Origin: an uncultured Desulfobacter sp.
GTDB lineage: Bacteria; Desulfobacterota; Desulfobacteria; Desulfobacterales; Desulfobacteraceae
Reading direction: 5' to 3'
Assembly (NCBI RefSeq): GCF_963677125.1
Contig: NZ_OY781882.1
Coordinates: 3,604,501 to 3,668,500, forward strand
DNA length: 64,000 nt
Made by a program: the position numbers and the translations under genes
In this document: positions 36,901 through 51,900 of the stretch, in pieces
Numbering within the stretch: the first letter of the stretch is position 1
Layout of the letters: the number at the start of each line of letters is the position of its first letter
Notes under the pieces: model-generated
The model's database searches: none
What the model was told of the DNA's origin: nothing
What the model saw: the letters and a program-made list of their open reading frames with translations, nothing else

Positions 36901-39900
36901 AAATAATACCGGTGCCGACACGGATCAGGATGTGGCCGTATCCGCAGACGATACCACCAGCATCATCGCCGTGGCCGGTTCCGCCGGGTTCGGTGGAACA
37001 GCAGGGATTGGGGCCGGTGCGGATGTCGGTGTCATCGTCAAAGATACCCGTGCGTCCATTGATAACAGCACCCTGGTCAACGCAGCCGACGACATGATGG
37101 TTTCGGCGGATTCCAGTGAAGACATCATCTCTGTTGCAGGCAATGCCGGCGCAGGCGGCAAGGCCGGCATCGCCGGGTCAGCCGGCGTATATGTCGATGT
37201 AACCAAAACCCGTGCTTACATTGGAGAAAACGCTACGGTAGCAGCAAACGGCAATGTGGTGGTCAGTGCGGACGGCAACCTGGACATCATTGGTATTGCC
37301 GGACAGTTTTCGGGCGGCGGCACTGCAGGTGTGGGGGCTTCGGCTGTGGTGATCGTGCATACCGATACCGTGGATGCCCACATCGGCACGGAGACGGATG
37401 TGACCTCCCTGGGGTTGGGTGATGCTGCGGAGATCCGGACTGACGGACAGTCCGGCAGTGCGAGCACTCAGCTTTCAACGCAAATCCCGGAACTTACATT
37501 TTCAGATAACAACACCATCACGCGTTCCGGCGGAAGCTGGGCCGATGAGGGATTTGTTGCCGGGCAGACCATTGAGGTGACCGGCACCAGCGATAATAAC
37601 GGCACATACACCATTTCCGAAATCAGCGAAGACGGTCTTACGTTAACACTGGGCGGAAGTCTCACCAGTGAAACCGCCACAGACGCGCAGGTGGAATCCA
37701 CCAGCGGCGAAGATGCGGCCATGGCGGAATCCGTACCGGCCTTGACCTTTGCGGACAATGGTGATGCGGATACGATCACCCGGTCCACGGGAAGCTGGGT
37801 GGATGATGGATTTGTTGCCGGACAGACGATTGTGATTACCAATGCAGGGGATAACAGCGGGCGGTACGTGATCGAAGAAGTAACCGCCGACATCCTGACG
37901 CTGACCAGTGATGATTCTCTGACAACTGGTGTGGCGGCCAACGCAGGAGTTATCGGCAAGGCGACAGAGACATGGACGACGGAAGAGGCCCATGGCCTGA
38001 CCGTTTCGGCGACATCCAGCGAAGACCTGATTCTTGTTGCGGCAGGCCTCTCCGCCGGCGGCAGCGCCGGTGTGGCCGGCTCGGCCGTGGTGGATATTTT
38101 AGTGGAAAACACCAGGGCCTATATGGGCGAGAATGTCACCGTAAATGAAGGGGACAACACGTCTGCGAGTACTGCCCAGGGCGTCCATGTGCTTGCGACG
38201 GATGATACGTCCGTTGTTTCCATTGCCGGTTCAGCCGGTATCGGCGGTTCAGCCGGCATCGGCGCAGGTGCCGACGTCGAGGTGATCATAAAAAATACCA
38301 CGGCCTGGATCGATGGGTCCGTCACCGTGGAGGATGATGTCGTGGTTCAGGCGGCATCGAGCGAAGACATGGTTTCCGTGGCCGCCAATATAGGGATCGG
38401 CGGCAGTGCCGGTATTGCCGGCGCGGCAGGGGTCTATGTGATTACCACGGACACCGAGGCAGCCGTCACCGGCACGTCAACGATCGATGCCGGCGGCGAT
38501 GTGATGGTAACGGCCCGGGGCGACTTTGACCTGGTCGACGTGGCCGGGCAGATTTCCGCCGGCGGTTCGGCAGGTATCGGTGCCTCCACACTAGTCTTAG
38601 TGCACACGGACACCGTAACAGCGTCCATTGGAAGCGGCGCGGCGATCACTTCCCTGGGAGCCGGAACCGGCGTTCAGGCAGTTACGGGTGAACGGGATGA
38701 TGACGGCAACTGGATCAAGGAAGCGACAAACGGCGTGGTGGTGACGGCAGTCTCCTACGAAGAGATAACCGGTGTGGCCGCGGGCGGTTCCGGGGCAGGA
38801 TCGGCCGGTGTGGCCGGTTCGGCCGTGGTCAATGTGCTGAACGAAACCACCCGGGCGGAAATTGGTGACAGCACCGGTATCAACAACGGGGCTGAAGGCG
38901 TGGACCCGGATCAGCGGGTAGCGGTAATCGCCACAGATGAAACAGAGATATTCTCCCTGGCCGGGGCCCTGGCCGGCGGCGGCGCGGTCGGTATCGGAGC
39001 GGGTGCCGATGTCTGCGTTCTGATCAAGGACACCCAGGCATATATCGGTAATTCAACCAACGTCAGTGCCGGACAGGATGTAATCGTCAAGGCGCTCTCC
39101 AGCGAAGACATTCTATCCATCAGCGCTTCGGCGGGAGTCGGCGGCACTACCGGTATTGCCGGTTCGGCAGGCGTTTATGTCATCAATCTGACTACAAAGG
39201 CCTACATCGGCACCAGTGCAACGGTTGATGCAGAGGGAAGCGTTCTGGTTTCGGCTGTGGACGAAACCGATTTGGACCTGATTGCCGGTAATATTGCCGG
39301 CGGCGGGACTGTCGGCGTTGGTGTGGGTGCTGCTGTCACGGTGATGAGCAAAACGACCGAGGCATACATCGGAGACAATGCCGTGATCGACGCCCATGCC
39401 AATAAAGCAGGGCTGACGGTGCAGACCGGGCAGTTTGACATCTCCACGGAGCCGGTGCCGACAATGACAGGCACCCTCACCTTTGCGGATAATGATGGAA
39501 ACGCAGACACCATTACCCGCAGCCAAGGCAACTGGTCCAGTGACGGGTTCGAGGCTGGACAGACCATCTCGATTTCCGGAAGTGGGTCCAACGACGGCAA
39601 CTACCTGATTGAGTCCATTTCTGATGATGGCACTGAATTGACCTTGAACGAAGAAGACGAGCTGACAGACGAGAACAGTGCCGCCGATGTCGACGTCACC
39701 ATGTTGATCGGTGCTGACGGCAGTATCGGTGCCGCCGGTGGGAGTTCATCCGACCTGGATGGCGACGGAAATGATGATCTGCTGGGCTCTGATATGTCCA
39801 TGGAACGGACCTCCGATGCCGAGACCATGGCAGACTTCAAGGGCGTGGCGGTCACGGCCGTCAATCAGGACGACATCAAGACCATTGCTGCCAGTGCGGG

Positions 39901-42900
39901 GGGAGCCGGTACGGTTGCGGTGAATGTGACCGGCTCGGTGAATGTGATCACTACCACCACCCTGGCCCATATCGAGGACGGAGCAACGGTCAACGTCGAT
40001 GATGATAATGAGGGAAGTGCCCAGTCGGTCCTCGTAGCTGCCGGAAATGATTTCCATCACCTGGGGATAGCGGCCGGGGTTTCCATTGCCGGAGCAGTGG
40101 CTGTCACACCGGGGGCGGACGTGACGGTTCTTAGCGGCACCACCAAGGCTTTTGTCGATGACGGAGCCGAGATCGAGGCAAAGCAGGACATCTGGGTTGT
40201 GGCTCAGGCTTCTGAAGATATTCTATCGGTTGCAGCCGGGGTTGCAGCTTCCGGTACGGTTGCCGTGGGCGGGGCTGTCGGCGTGGTCACCATCGACAAT
40301 ACCACCGAGGCCTATATCGGCGACAGTGACGGAACGGATTCCGAGGGTGCCACGGCGTTGGCAGGAGGCAACATCCTGATTTCCGCCGGAGACGACACCA
40401 AAGTCATGATGGTGGCGGGCAGTCTCGGGGTTGGTATCGGAGCCGCCGGTCTCGGGGCGGCAGTGGATGTGATCAATATCGACAAGGATACCCGGGCCTT
40501 TGTGGGTGACTATTCCGAGATTGATGCCAAGGCCAATTCCGTGGCTCTTGCAGAGAGCATCTATGATGGTGGGATCAGCAATCACGATAATTTTACAACC
40601 GAAGACAGTTTCCGGGGGCTGGCGGTCCAGGCCGCCTCTTCTGAGGATGTGTTCGTCATTGCCGCCACGGCAGCCGGCGGAACGTATGCCGGGCTGGCCG
40701 GTGGCGTTACAGTAGAGGTCATCGATTCAGATACCTTGGCATACATCGGGGCTTACAGCGATGTGAACAAGGATTCCAGCAGTGTGAATACCGCCCAGTC
40801 GGTCAATGTGTCCGCCGTTAACAAAACCGATCTCTTCGCCTTTGCCGGCGGAATTGCTGGAGGAATTGCGGGCTTCGCCGGCGGTGTGGATGTGGGCACC
40901 ATTCGAAATGACACAACCGCCTACATCGGCGATTATGCTGAGGCCTGTGCTGCCGGCGACGTGGACGTCAACGCCCTGTCCATAAAAGCCGTGGAGAGCT
41001 ACGCCGTGAGCGGGGCCGGCGGCGCCGTTGCCCTGGCCGGTTCGGTGTCGGTATGGTCCATTGGCGAGGCTATTGATTCGACCTATTCATTTACAGAAAC
41101 CGATGCCGACGGTGATTCCGCTGGCGACCAGTCCGATGACAGCCTTGATGATGGCGGCTTCAACAACACAACCGACGGGGTGGACGACCTGACCGGAGAG
41201 TTCTCCAATGTCTCAGGCGGGCTGGATATCACTGCGGGCAGCGACGCAGCGACCGGAGTCGACGATGCCAGTGAATCCGGAACCATTGCCTATATCGGCA
41301 TCGGCGCGACGGTAACAGCCGGGGATGATATCAACATCCGGGCCAAGGAGGACATCGACTTTTACGCCCTCACAGGCAGCGCATCGGCAGGTTCAGTCGG
41401 CATCGGCGGCAGCGTTGTGGTAGCCGGTATCAGAAGCAATACACAAGCCTATATCGACAACTATGCCGTTATCAGTGCAGGACCGGACAGCGACGACAAT
41501 ATCTTTGTCTATGCCGGGCTTTTCGACAATATCAGCGCAGATGCCTATGCCGGCCAGGCCGGGCTTGCGGCATTGGGCGCCCAAGTGGTGGTGATCAACG
41601 ACGACAGTGTCCAGGACGCCTTTGTGGACAACGGGGCGCAGATCCTGCAGGCTGGCGGCACAGTGACCGTCAAGGCCGAGGCCGACCGGACGGCGGATGC
41701 AAATGCCATGGGCGGCAACATTGGCGGCGTGGCTGCCGGTGCGGCTGTGGCCATCGTTAACCAGCATGGTGAAACGGTTGCCTACATGGGGGATGTGAAT
41801 GTCGGTCAAGCGTCCGGTACCGTGGGCAACGTGAGCATTACTGCCGATGCGGACAACTATGCCACGGCGGAAACCATTGCCGTTTCCGCCGGGTTGTACG
41901 CAGGCATCAGCGGTTCCGTGGCCCTGACCACCATCAATCCCACCATTCAGGCTTCCATTGGAAATTACTCGAATATTCTGGTGTCCGGCGATATTCTGCT
42001 AGAAACCCTATCAGCCGGAGACGGCGAAGCTGAAGCGCTCGGAGTGAATGCATCTGCCGGCGCTGCCCTGGGCGCCTCGGTGGCGATTTCAGAGGTTACC
42101 CCCACACTGCTGACCTTTGTAGGTGCTGCTACGCTGACGACCCTGAACGGCAACGTGGTTTTAACCGCCAGTCACAACCAGAATGATAAACGGGCCTATG
42201 CCAAAGCCGTCAACGGCTCCGGCGGCCTGGTGGTCGGTGCGGCGGGCGCCTATGCAAAGGCTGAGGATTCGGCTGATGTGGATACCTATATCATGGATAG
42301 CGCAGACATCACTGCCGGAGCCGACGTGCGGCTTACGTCCATGGTTTCCGAAAACGCCGAGGCCGAAACCACCGGCGTGGGCGGCGGCACGGTAGGTATC
42401 GGTGTCAGCCTGGCCTATGCCGATACCAAGGGTTCGGTCTGGACCTATATCGGTGATGCAGATATCCAGGCCGGACAAAACGTGGAAGTGATTTCCGATA
42501 CCGAACACATGGCGGAGACCGATACCCTGGCAGTAGCCGGCGGACTTGTGAGCGGGTCCGGAAACGTCAGCAAATCCACCATCGATCCGACGGTTCGGGC
42601 TCAGATCCGTGCCGGTGCCGTGGTTTCAGCCGGGGATGAGGTGATTGTCACGGCCGCCAGTGAGGTCGCGGCCGACGCCGATACCACCGGCGTGTCCGCA
42701 GGGGCTGCGGCTGTTGGCGTCAGCCAGGCAGAGGCCGTGGTAGAGACGGATGTCAGGGCGTATGCCGGTGGTGTTGGAACAACGATCACCGCAGCCGGCC
42801 TGACGGTAACGGCCGCCCAGACAGTTCCCTCCGGTGATTATGCCGCAGATGCCAATGCCACCGGTTCCTCCGGCGGCCTTATCGGTATCAACGCCACCGA

Positions 42901-45900
42901 GGCAACGGCAAAAACCACCGGCACGGTGGAAAGTTACATCGGCGCGCAGAGCACCCTGGTCATTGCGGACACGATCACGGTCCAGGCCACGGGCGACAGC
43001 AAACAGACAGCCGAAGGCAACAGCAACACGTATGGACTTGTGGCGGCAGGCGGCAACGTGGCCGAGGCCGTCTCAAATGTGAACACATACGCCTATCTGG
43101 CCAACGGGGTGACCATCACCGCCGGTGACGTCATCGGCGGCCTGGCCGATGGTGAGCTGTACTATGTGGTGGTGGATGATACACGAGACTTTGCGCCTGC
43201 GGAAATTGCCGATAATCAATGGATTACTGTGGGTGCAAACCACGGCCTGCAGGATGGAGATCTGGTCGTTTACCGCACCGGCAATGATCCCGTGGGCGGG
43301 TTGGAAAACCTGGAAACCTACCGGGTGGAAGTCAATCCTGAAGATTCGTCGCAAATCCGTCTGACATACGCCTCGTCGCTGGGGTTTATCGCTGTCACGA
43401 GCGATGATGGAGAAACCTGGACCACAGCCGACAATGATATTGATGGTAACTGGATCAACTTGGATGCCAACCATGGATTGCAAACCGGAGATCAGGTTGT
43501 TTACCACAATGGCTCCGATCCCTCCAATGACATCTCCAATGAATCCGTCGGAGGGTTGACGGACGGGGAGACGTATACGGTTGCAGAGGTTCGGGAATCC
43601 GTGAATGGTGAAGAGACGTTATACCAAGTTCGCCTTGAGCTGCAGGAGGGTGTTACGCTCGATGCTTCGACGGCCAGCGGTTACGGGCATTCCTTCGAAG
43701 TGCTTGATCCCAATACCATTGCGTTGGACGGCACGGCAGCCACCGGGGATGACCATTATTTCCAGATCCTTGACCCACGGCAGCTCAAGCTGGCGGACTC
43801 ATTTGAACATGCCACTGAAGATACGCCTGTAACCATCGACCTGAGTGATCCGGCCATTTTCGGATTTGACCATACCCTTACCCCCTATCTGTCCGATGAA
43901 GGAACGGTTTTCAATCCAACAGCCGTGGATGCCGATACCGACCGCATCAACCTGGGAACGGACAATGGCTTCTACACCGGCCAGGCAGTAGTTTACACCA
44001 AAGGTACGGGGCCGGATCTGACCATTTCGGCCACCGGCACCGACTATAATTTTGCCCGGGCCGAAGCGGGCAGCGGCGGCCTGGTGGCCGGAGCGGCGGC
44101 CGAGTCCAATGTGGATGCCGACAGTGAGACCATGGCCTACATCGCCAGTGATACAGATACATCCGACACTATTCAAACCCATCTTGAGGTGAACAGCCTC
44201 CATATTGATGCCGACCATACGGCAAAGTTCGACAGCCAGACAGATACGTTCCAGGCATCGGCGGTAGGCTTCTCCGGCTCCTGGGCCACCAATGACGTGG
44301 ATGCCACGGTCAAAGCCCGGATCGGCGACAATGCAACAATCACCACCTATGACCTGGTCGTAGAATCCACAAACACCACCCGGAAAAATATAGTGGATCT
44401 CGGACTCGAGGGCGAGGGGGATTACAACATCAAAGCAGGCTCGGGCGGTGTCCTCCAGGGCAACGCTGCGGAGAGCGAAACCGATATCGCCAATAATACC
44501 TATGCCACCATCGGTGATTATGCCACCATTGATGTCATTGGCAGCCTGTACAATCCGGGTGATTTCACCCTGCGGGCATACAACGATATCGAGGGGTATG
44601 ACGACGTTAAACTCGATTCCGGCGGCGTTATTGTCGGGTCAGGGGCCACCTCGGCCATTCGGGCCGACGACGTAGACGGGTTCGTATCCATCGGTGACAA
44701 TGCAAACATCACCAGCGTAGGGGACATCAATCTGGAAACCCTGGCGGATGTGATACTCAGGGTCGAGCCGCAGGTGCACACATACGGACTGGCCTCGGTC
44801 GCGGTGGTCGACGGTATGGCCAGGGTCCACAACGACAGCGACGTGAGCGTGGGTGAAAATACCTTTATCGAATCCTACGGGGAACTCAACCTGCTGGCCG
44901 GCAGGGACCACAACGGCGTTATGGGCTATTTTCACGTGACCTCCCATGGTGATGAACTGAATGCCTCGGCCATTCCCATTGACGATCTTAATTCCCACGG
45001 TGAGATCAAACAGAACCACATCATTACCGTTGGGAGCGGTTCGACCCTGCGCGCGGCCCAAGATGCCAATTTCCTCACCGAACGGGAAGGAAACGCCGAG
45101 ATCTGGGCCTACGGGTCCGGCAAGAACTGGTTGAGTGCCGTGGCGGACGGCATTGACTCCATGCTGGGTTCGGACGGGATCTCCGAGGAGATGAAGGGCG
45201 GAACATCCACCCTTGAACTCTATGGCCAGGTCACCATCGACGGGTCGGTGGAAGTGGGGATTCTCAAGAACCAGGAATTGGCAATTGATATTGACGGTAA
45301 TGTCGTGACCCAGACCGATGGGATCACCTTCACCGCCAGCGAAGAGTCACTGGCCGCCAACTTGATCGCCGAGCGGGAGCACTGGTATCAGTTGAAAGCG
45401 GCTTATGCGGGAAATTCAACATTAGTTGCTGCATACCAGGCGGAAATCGACCGGGTGGAAGCCAAGATGGCTGAGCTTGGACTGTATGATGCGGAACATG
45501 ATGTTTACGCCGATTCTTACATTGTACCTTACATCACGGTGGATGACATCTGGGCACAGGCCGGCACCATCAACGTCTGGGCGGAGAACCTTTACGGCAC
45601 CGGTGATTTGATCTCCCCGGGTGACGTCTCCATAACGATTACCAATAACAGCCCCTCCTACCTTCGGATCAACAACATCACGATTCCGGATGGACAGGGC
45701 GGAGACGTTCAGTTCAACTCCCAGGCAGTAACCTCCAATGCAGACATCCAAAATATTAATAATGATGACTCTGCCCCGGGCTTTGGAACGTTCACTACAG
45801 CAGGGACAGGCGCGGCTCCCACCATCGACATTACCAACACCTTTGATGCCAATGACCCGCACGAAAATTATGAAGATATTGAGCGTTCCCCGGACATCGA

Positions 45901-48900
45901 GATGGTGGGGGATATCAACGCCATTCTGGCCACTTTGACGGTTACCGGTGAAGGGAGTGTAATATCCACGGGTAACATCAATGTCGGGACGTTGATTATC
46001 AATGCCGGTTCGGATTTTGTTCAGACCTACACCGACTGCCTGTTTAATGTGGGCGGGAATCCCGGCACCAACTGGTCCAACGTGACGGATATTACCCAGT
46101 CGGGCAAGGTCGATAAGAATGTGACCGCGCATGATTACTCTGACGAAAGAGAATATTATCCCGGCACCACGACCCTTATCCCCTTGACCGCGCAACAGGA
46201 ATTGGAGCAGGCGGTTTGGGATGCGCTTTACGGCGAAAGAGAGTCCAACATCATCGCCGCCAACAACGTTTACATCAGCGCCCAGTACCTCAACATCAAC
46301 GGCACTCTGCAGAGCGGTATCTCAGACCGTGAGGTGACCATCACCGCTACCGGTATCTCGGCGGCTGAAACCGCCTACAGCCAGTATCACGCCGGAAATG
46401 TGTCTGCGGCCAGGGCGACACTGACGGCCAATGACCTGGAAACCACCGACTGGACGTATTTCATGCTGCCGACAGACGGCAACATCGACGTGTTCTGGAA
46501 CGCGGAAGATGACAATCTCGAGCTGGAATCCGTAAAGATTGAGGGCGGTTTCATGCAGCTTTTCGGACAGATCGTAAGCACCGGCGGCGGCCAGATCAAC
46601 GTGATGGACGGCTACGGACGCATCGACATCGACAATCAGACCGATTACGACCTGGTAACCAACATGCTGGATACCGGCCACGGCGTGGAAGGGCTGTTGA
46701 AAATTACCGACACGCTGTTTGTGGATGGTGACGGGGATCCGCTGGTATCCGAATATCGCTATATCGACGGGCAAACTTATAAAAAAGAATACTATATAGG
46801 CGACTCGGAGGACGTAGGCGTTCAGGTGGGTGAAGTATACGTCGGAAGTTCTGTTTCGACAACGCGTGAAACCTCATATGACCCCAAAGACGGCATGCGC
46901 TACTACTGGGCCAACGGCCAGGAATACAGTGAGAAAGTCGTTACCACTTACGGCTCATCTGCCTGGCTCGGGATTGACGCCCTGGCCGCCGATCCGGACA
47001 ATATTGTCGACGGACCCAAGAGAACCAAAGTGGGGGACATCACCCGGCTGGAGGACGCTGAATATGTAGGCGACAGCAGCAATAATTATGACTACACCTA
47101 CGACTACAGCAAGATCACCACAGGTGACACCACACTGCAGCGGAAAACATGGACGAAATCGACCTGGTACGGCAAGAAGACTTACTATGTCAGAGAGACG
47201 GAAATCACACCGTACAAAGACATCCATTACAGCAGCATCCAGGCCGACCGGCAGATTAATATCAATTTTATCGGATATGAGGAGGGGGATCCCAATATCG
47301 GCGTATATGTTGAATCCGATGGCGACATCCTGATCAACAAGTCGATGCAGAACGAGGCCGGGACGACCTCCCTGGACAGCGAGGGAGAGATCCGGCTGCT
47401 TAACGACAGCGCTAGCATCAGCGGCGAGAGCATCGATCTTTCCGCAGGCACCGGCATTGGGGCCGATAAGACGCTGAGAATTAATCTGAACGATAATGAC
47501 GGCGGCAACCTGAATGTAACGACAACCTCCGGGGACATCAAGATAGCGGAGCTCTCCGGGGACCTGACAGTGGATCAGATAACCACCGGCAACGGTGATG
47601 TAACCCTCACAACACCCCAGAACATCCTTGCTGTGGATGACAGTTCACTGGTTCAAGGAAACAAAATAACGCTGACCGCTGAATATGGCAGCATCGGTTC
47701 GTTGGGTACAGGCGGTACCGCCTCTATCCCGGGTGCCGATGCGCAGCAGATTTTCATTGATACCGGCGGCGAGTTGAGAAGCAGCCTGACCGTGGAAGCA
47801 AGCGGTGACGTCTACCTGACGGAAACCAGCGGAGACCTCTATGTCGACAGCGTCGTAACCACTGGCGATATCCGCATCGAAGTGGCTTCCGGCAACCTGG
47901 TAGACGGCAACACCAACGAGGTGATAGACCCCCGGACCGAGGCCCAGCTTCTGACACTCTGGGACCGCATGCTGGCCACGGAATCGACCGCCCAAATCAG
48001 CATTGATGCCACCATCAGTGCCTATGAAAGCGGAAAGACCAATGAATACCACACCTACTGGCGGTATCGGAACCAGCAGGATAATCCAGGCGTGTATGAT
48101 CCCGAGTTTGAGGTGACGCTTTCCGATGCCGAGCGGGATTGGTACACAGATTATTATACCAGCCAGGGCGAAGACCCAGAGACTGCCATTGAGACCCTGG
48201 AGAACAAACGTACTGCCGAATATCATACCCTGCACGAGACCTACGGGGTGCTGGGGGATACTTACGATACCGATTGGGCGTATGATGTGGAAGATGCGAC
48301 GCTGCACCAGACATTCGGAAATGATGACATTTCCGATAACGCCATCGATGTGGGGACCCATGTGTTTACCACCGGAACGGGCGTTGTGTATCACAGTGAC
48401 GGCGGCAGCGTAGACGGTTTGATTGATGGGGAGACCTATTATGTTATTGTCTGTGATGATGACACAATCCAACTTGCGCTCACCCAGGAGGATGCCAATG
48501 CCGGGGAAGCCATTGATATTAACTGGGAAAGTGGCAATGATCACTATCTCTCCGACGGAGACGCGTTGTCCCAGCGGGCGGCATGGAGCGAGGAACAGCT
48601 CAAAAATTCCATCAGCGCCAGCATCCTGCGGCCCAAGACCGTTTCCGGCACCACGGTCACGACAGAACAGGCCAATATTGAGGGCCATAACATTACCCTG
48701 GTGGTTTCAGGGCAGATCGGGATCTCCACAGGCCAGATGGACATCGAGCTGCCACTTAGCGATGGTTTGAGCGATGCGGAAAAACTCGCCCTGGCTGCTG
48801 CCGAGAACGATGATGTGACATTCTACGCCTACAATGCCCAGGACGAACTCGTTGAGATCGAAGCCGATGACGAAGCGCAGACAGCAGTGCTGGTGAGTGT

Positions 48901-51900
48901 CAACAACCTGGAAGATTTTGACCTGAATGCCTCCGGAGTGATCAACGTACAGGCGGGCACCACGATAAACCTGGGGTCTGAAGGGTCCTTGCAGATCGAT
49001 CAGGTGGTGTCTCAAACCAACGGGGAGGTTCGAATCAAGGTGCAGGAAGGGATTCTCGCCGACCATACCGATGCCTGGGGTACAGACAACGTCATCAGCG
49101 GTGATCTTATTCTGGAAGGCGAGGAAAACAGTATCGGGGCAGAATCGAATCCGCTGCTTATCGATATCGGAGCAACGTCTACCCTGACCGCGCGGGCTAA
49201 TTACGATGTGTATATCGTGGAGACTTCCGGCGACCTTCATGTGGATTCGGTTTTTGCCGGGGAATTCATCGACCTGCAAACCAATGCCGGTTCGATCCTG
49301 GATGCCTCTGATCTGGATGAATCCGGTGATGACGGCACCGCAGAAGGAAATAGTTTCTGGAACCTGTATGCGCCGTCTCTCTATCTGGAGGCCAATGGCG
49401 GCAGCATCGGCACTTCGGATAATTACCTGGAGATGGATCTGCAGAACCAGGATGCGGGTGGTGCCCATATTGCCGGGACCACCTTCAATGCCCTGGCAAG
49501 CGGGGACATCTATCTGCACGAGATTGTCGGCAACATGTTTGTGGATGAGGTCAAATCTACGGGCGGCGATGTGGGGCTGAAGGCGGCTGTCTCGATTCTT
49601 GATACAGATGAAGGGCAAGGGGTTGCCAGTAATCCAATCGTGGATATTTACGGCAACGACATCATCCTGACCGCCCTGCTCGGCTATATCGGTACGTCCG
49701 GAGATGACATCGACATTGACTCGGCCTATTCGGCACCCGGGACATTGACATCGTTTAGTGACCTTAATACCTATATCATCGAACCTGTCGGCAACCTCAG
49801 CCTCTATACGGTTGCAACGGATGCCGGCACAGCGTTCATTGCCGCCAATGCCGGCAGCATCTTGAACGGCAATGAAGACGATCCCGGCTACAACGTGATC
49901 TCCGGCAAGACCTACCTGTTTGCCAGCCAGAATATCGGCGCCCAAGACAATCCCATTACCACGGAAGTGGGCAATATTGAGGGTCAGTCCACCATCGGCA
50001 GCACATGGATCGTTAATGACGGCAATCTGACCGAAGGCGGGGTGACGGGGGGAGATGAAACCGGTATGGAATCCGGAAGTGATGTCGAGGTCACTGCCAT
50101 GAGTCCCATCACCGTATCCGAGAACATCATTGCCCAGGGCAACATTACCCTGACCGCCACGGAAAAGGCGGAGCCGGGAGACGATATCACCATCATTGCA
50201 GACCGGCGCATCGAGTCGGAGGACGGTGGGGATATTGTATTTTATGTTGGAGATGACTTCATCCTTGAAGCGGGAGCTGAAATCATTACAACGGGCGATG
50301 TGTTGATTTATCTGGATTACGGCGATCTGGATGCCAACGGCAGCACAATAACCATTGACGGAACCATCACAGCCGATAATCTGTTCATATACGGGGCTGA
50401 TGATAATGATATGCTGACGGTTACCGAAACCGGGGGGATCACGGCCGAAACCGTCACCGTGAGGACCCTGGGCGGTGATGATACGATCCAGGTGGATGGT
50501 GAAATTACAGCAACCGGCAACATCAACTTCACCACGGGAGCAGGCGAGGATGTCGTTACGGTTACCGGTTCTGTCGGGGCGGAAAATTTTATTATCAGCA
50601 CGGAGGACGACCACGATGAAGTGACATTCGATGTCGAGTACGATGCTGGAAGAGAACTGACGGGCTATGTCCATGTCCTGGGCGGCGCAGGTACGGATTG
50701 GATCACGGTCAACAAGCTCCACACCCGCACTGATATTATGGATCTGGATGGCCAGGAAGACCGCGACCTTTACGTTATCGACACTCGAGGTGATACGACG
50801 GATCAACTCACCCGGATCTACGACACGGGAACAACCGGGGTCGATGAGATCACCATTAACGGCACTTCAGAGGGCGATGTCTTCCTGCTCCGGGCCATGG
50901 CACTGCCGGACCAGGATACACCCGACACTGGGTTTGTTGCCAAGCTGAATCAGGATGGGGCCGATGTCGAGCGTTTCAATTACCGGGGCATTGAGGGGAT
51001 CACCCTCAATACCCTGTTCGGAGATGATTATGTGGCCTCCGATGATGCATTGACAGTTTTCACCATCAACGGCGGTGTTGGCAACGACCGTTTCCAGATC
51101 GGCCAGGTGTTCAAGTCCCAGCGCACCACGGATGACGACAGCGCAAATATTGCCGAGGATGACGTGTTTGCCACCATTGAGATCACCCGGGGCTGGCTCT
51201 CCAACGGCATTACTACGCCCATGACCATTAACGGCGGTGAGGGAAACGATGAGTTCACCGTTTTCCACAACAAGGCGGTTCTGTCCCTGGCCGGCGGTGA
51301 CGGCGATGATACCTTTACCGTCCGCTCATTCGCCCTGGCCGGATCCCAGGACAGCGAGCGCGCCAGGACAGATATGAAAGGGGATGCCGGCGCCGACACC
51401 ATCCTGTATGCGGTCAATGCACCGGTCGGCATAGACGGCGGCGACGGTTTTGATACGGTCCGGGTTATCGGCACGGAATTCAGTGATGATTACGTGATTA
51501 CCGACGATGGCGTTTACGGGGCCGGGCTGAATACAACCTATGTCAATATCGAGAAACTGATAGTGGACGGCGCAGAAGGTGACGACCGCTACTTTGTCCT
51601 GTCAACCAATGAGAACGTGGTCACCGAGATCGACGGCGGCCTTGGCAGCGACACATTCTATGTCGGCGGCAGCCCCTCCGATGCGCCCATCTCCGTGGTC
51701 AGCGACGACCTCAAAGGGCACAGCGGGGTTATACTGAACAATGTTGAAAGCGAGGATATCCTTTATGAAGGTATCACCGTGGACGGCATATCCGCCAATG
51801 TTGCGGATAATGATGAAGCATTCATCGTTGTTACTGAATCCGGCGGCTATTCCGCTGTAACGGAAGATATCGCAGCCTCTATCGTCGGACTGGATGAAGA

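Noticed and set aside
48707..50806. A 699-codon open frame on the minus strand inside the giant gene, and many shorter antisense frames
   Set aside because: The strong codon bias and repeats of the giant gene (Gly/Asp/Ala/Thr codons) create long open antisense frames. The antisense protein is repetitive and matches nothing I know, and the plus frame is clearly coding.
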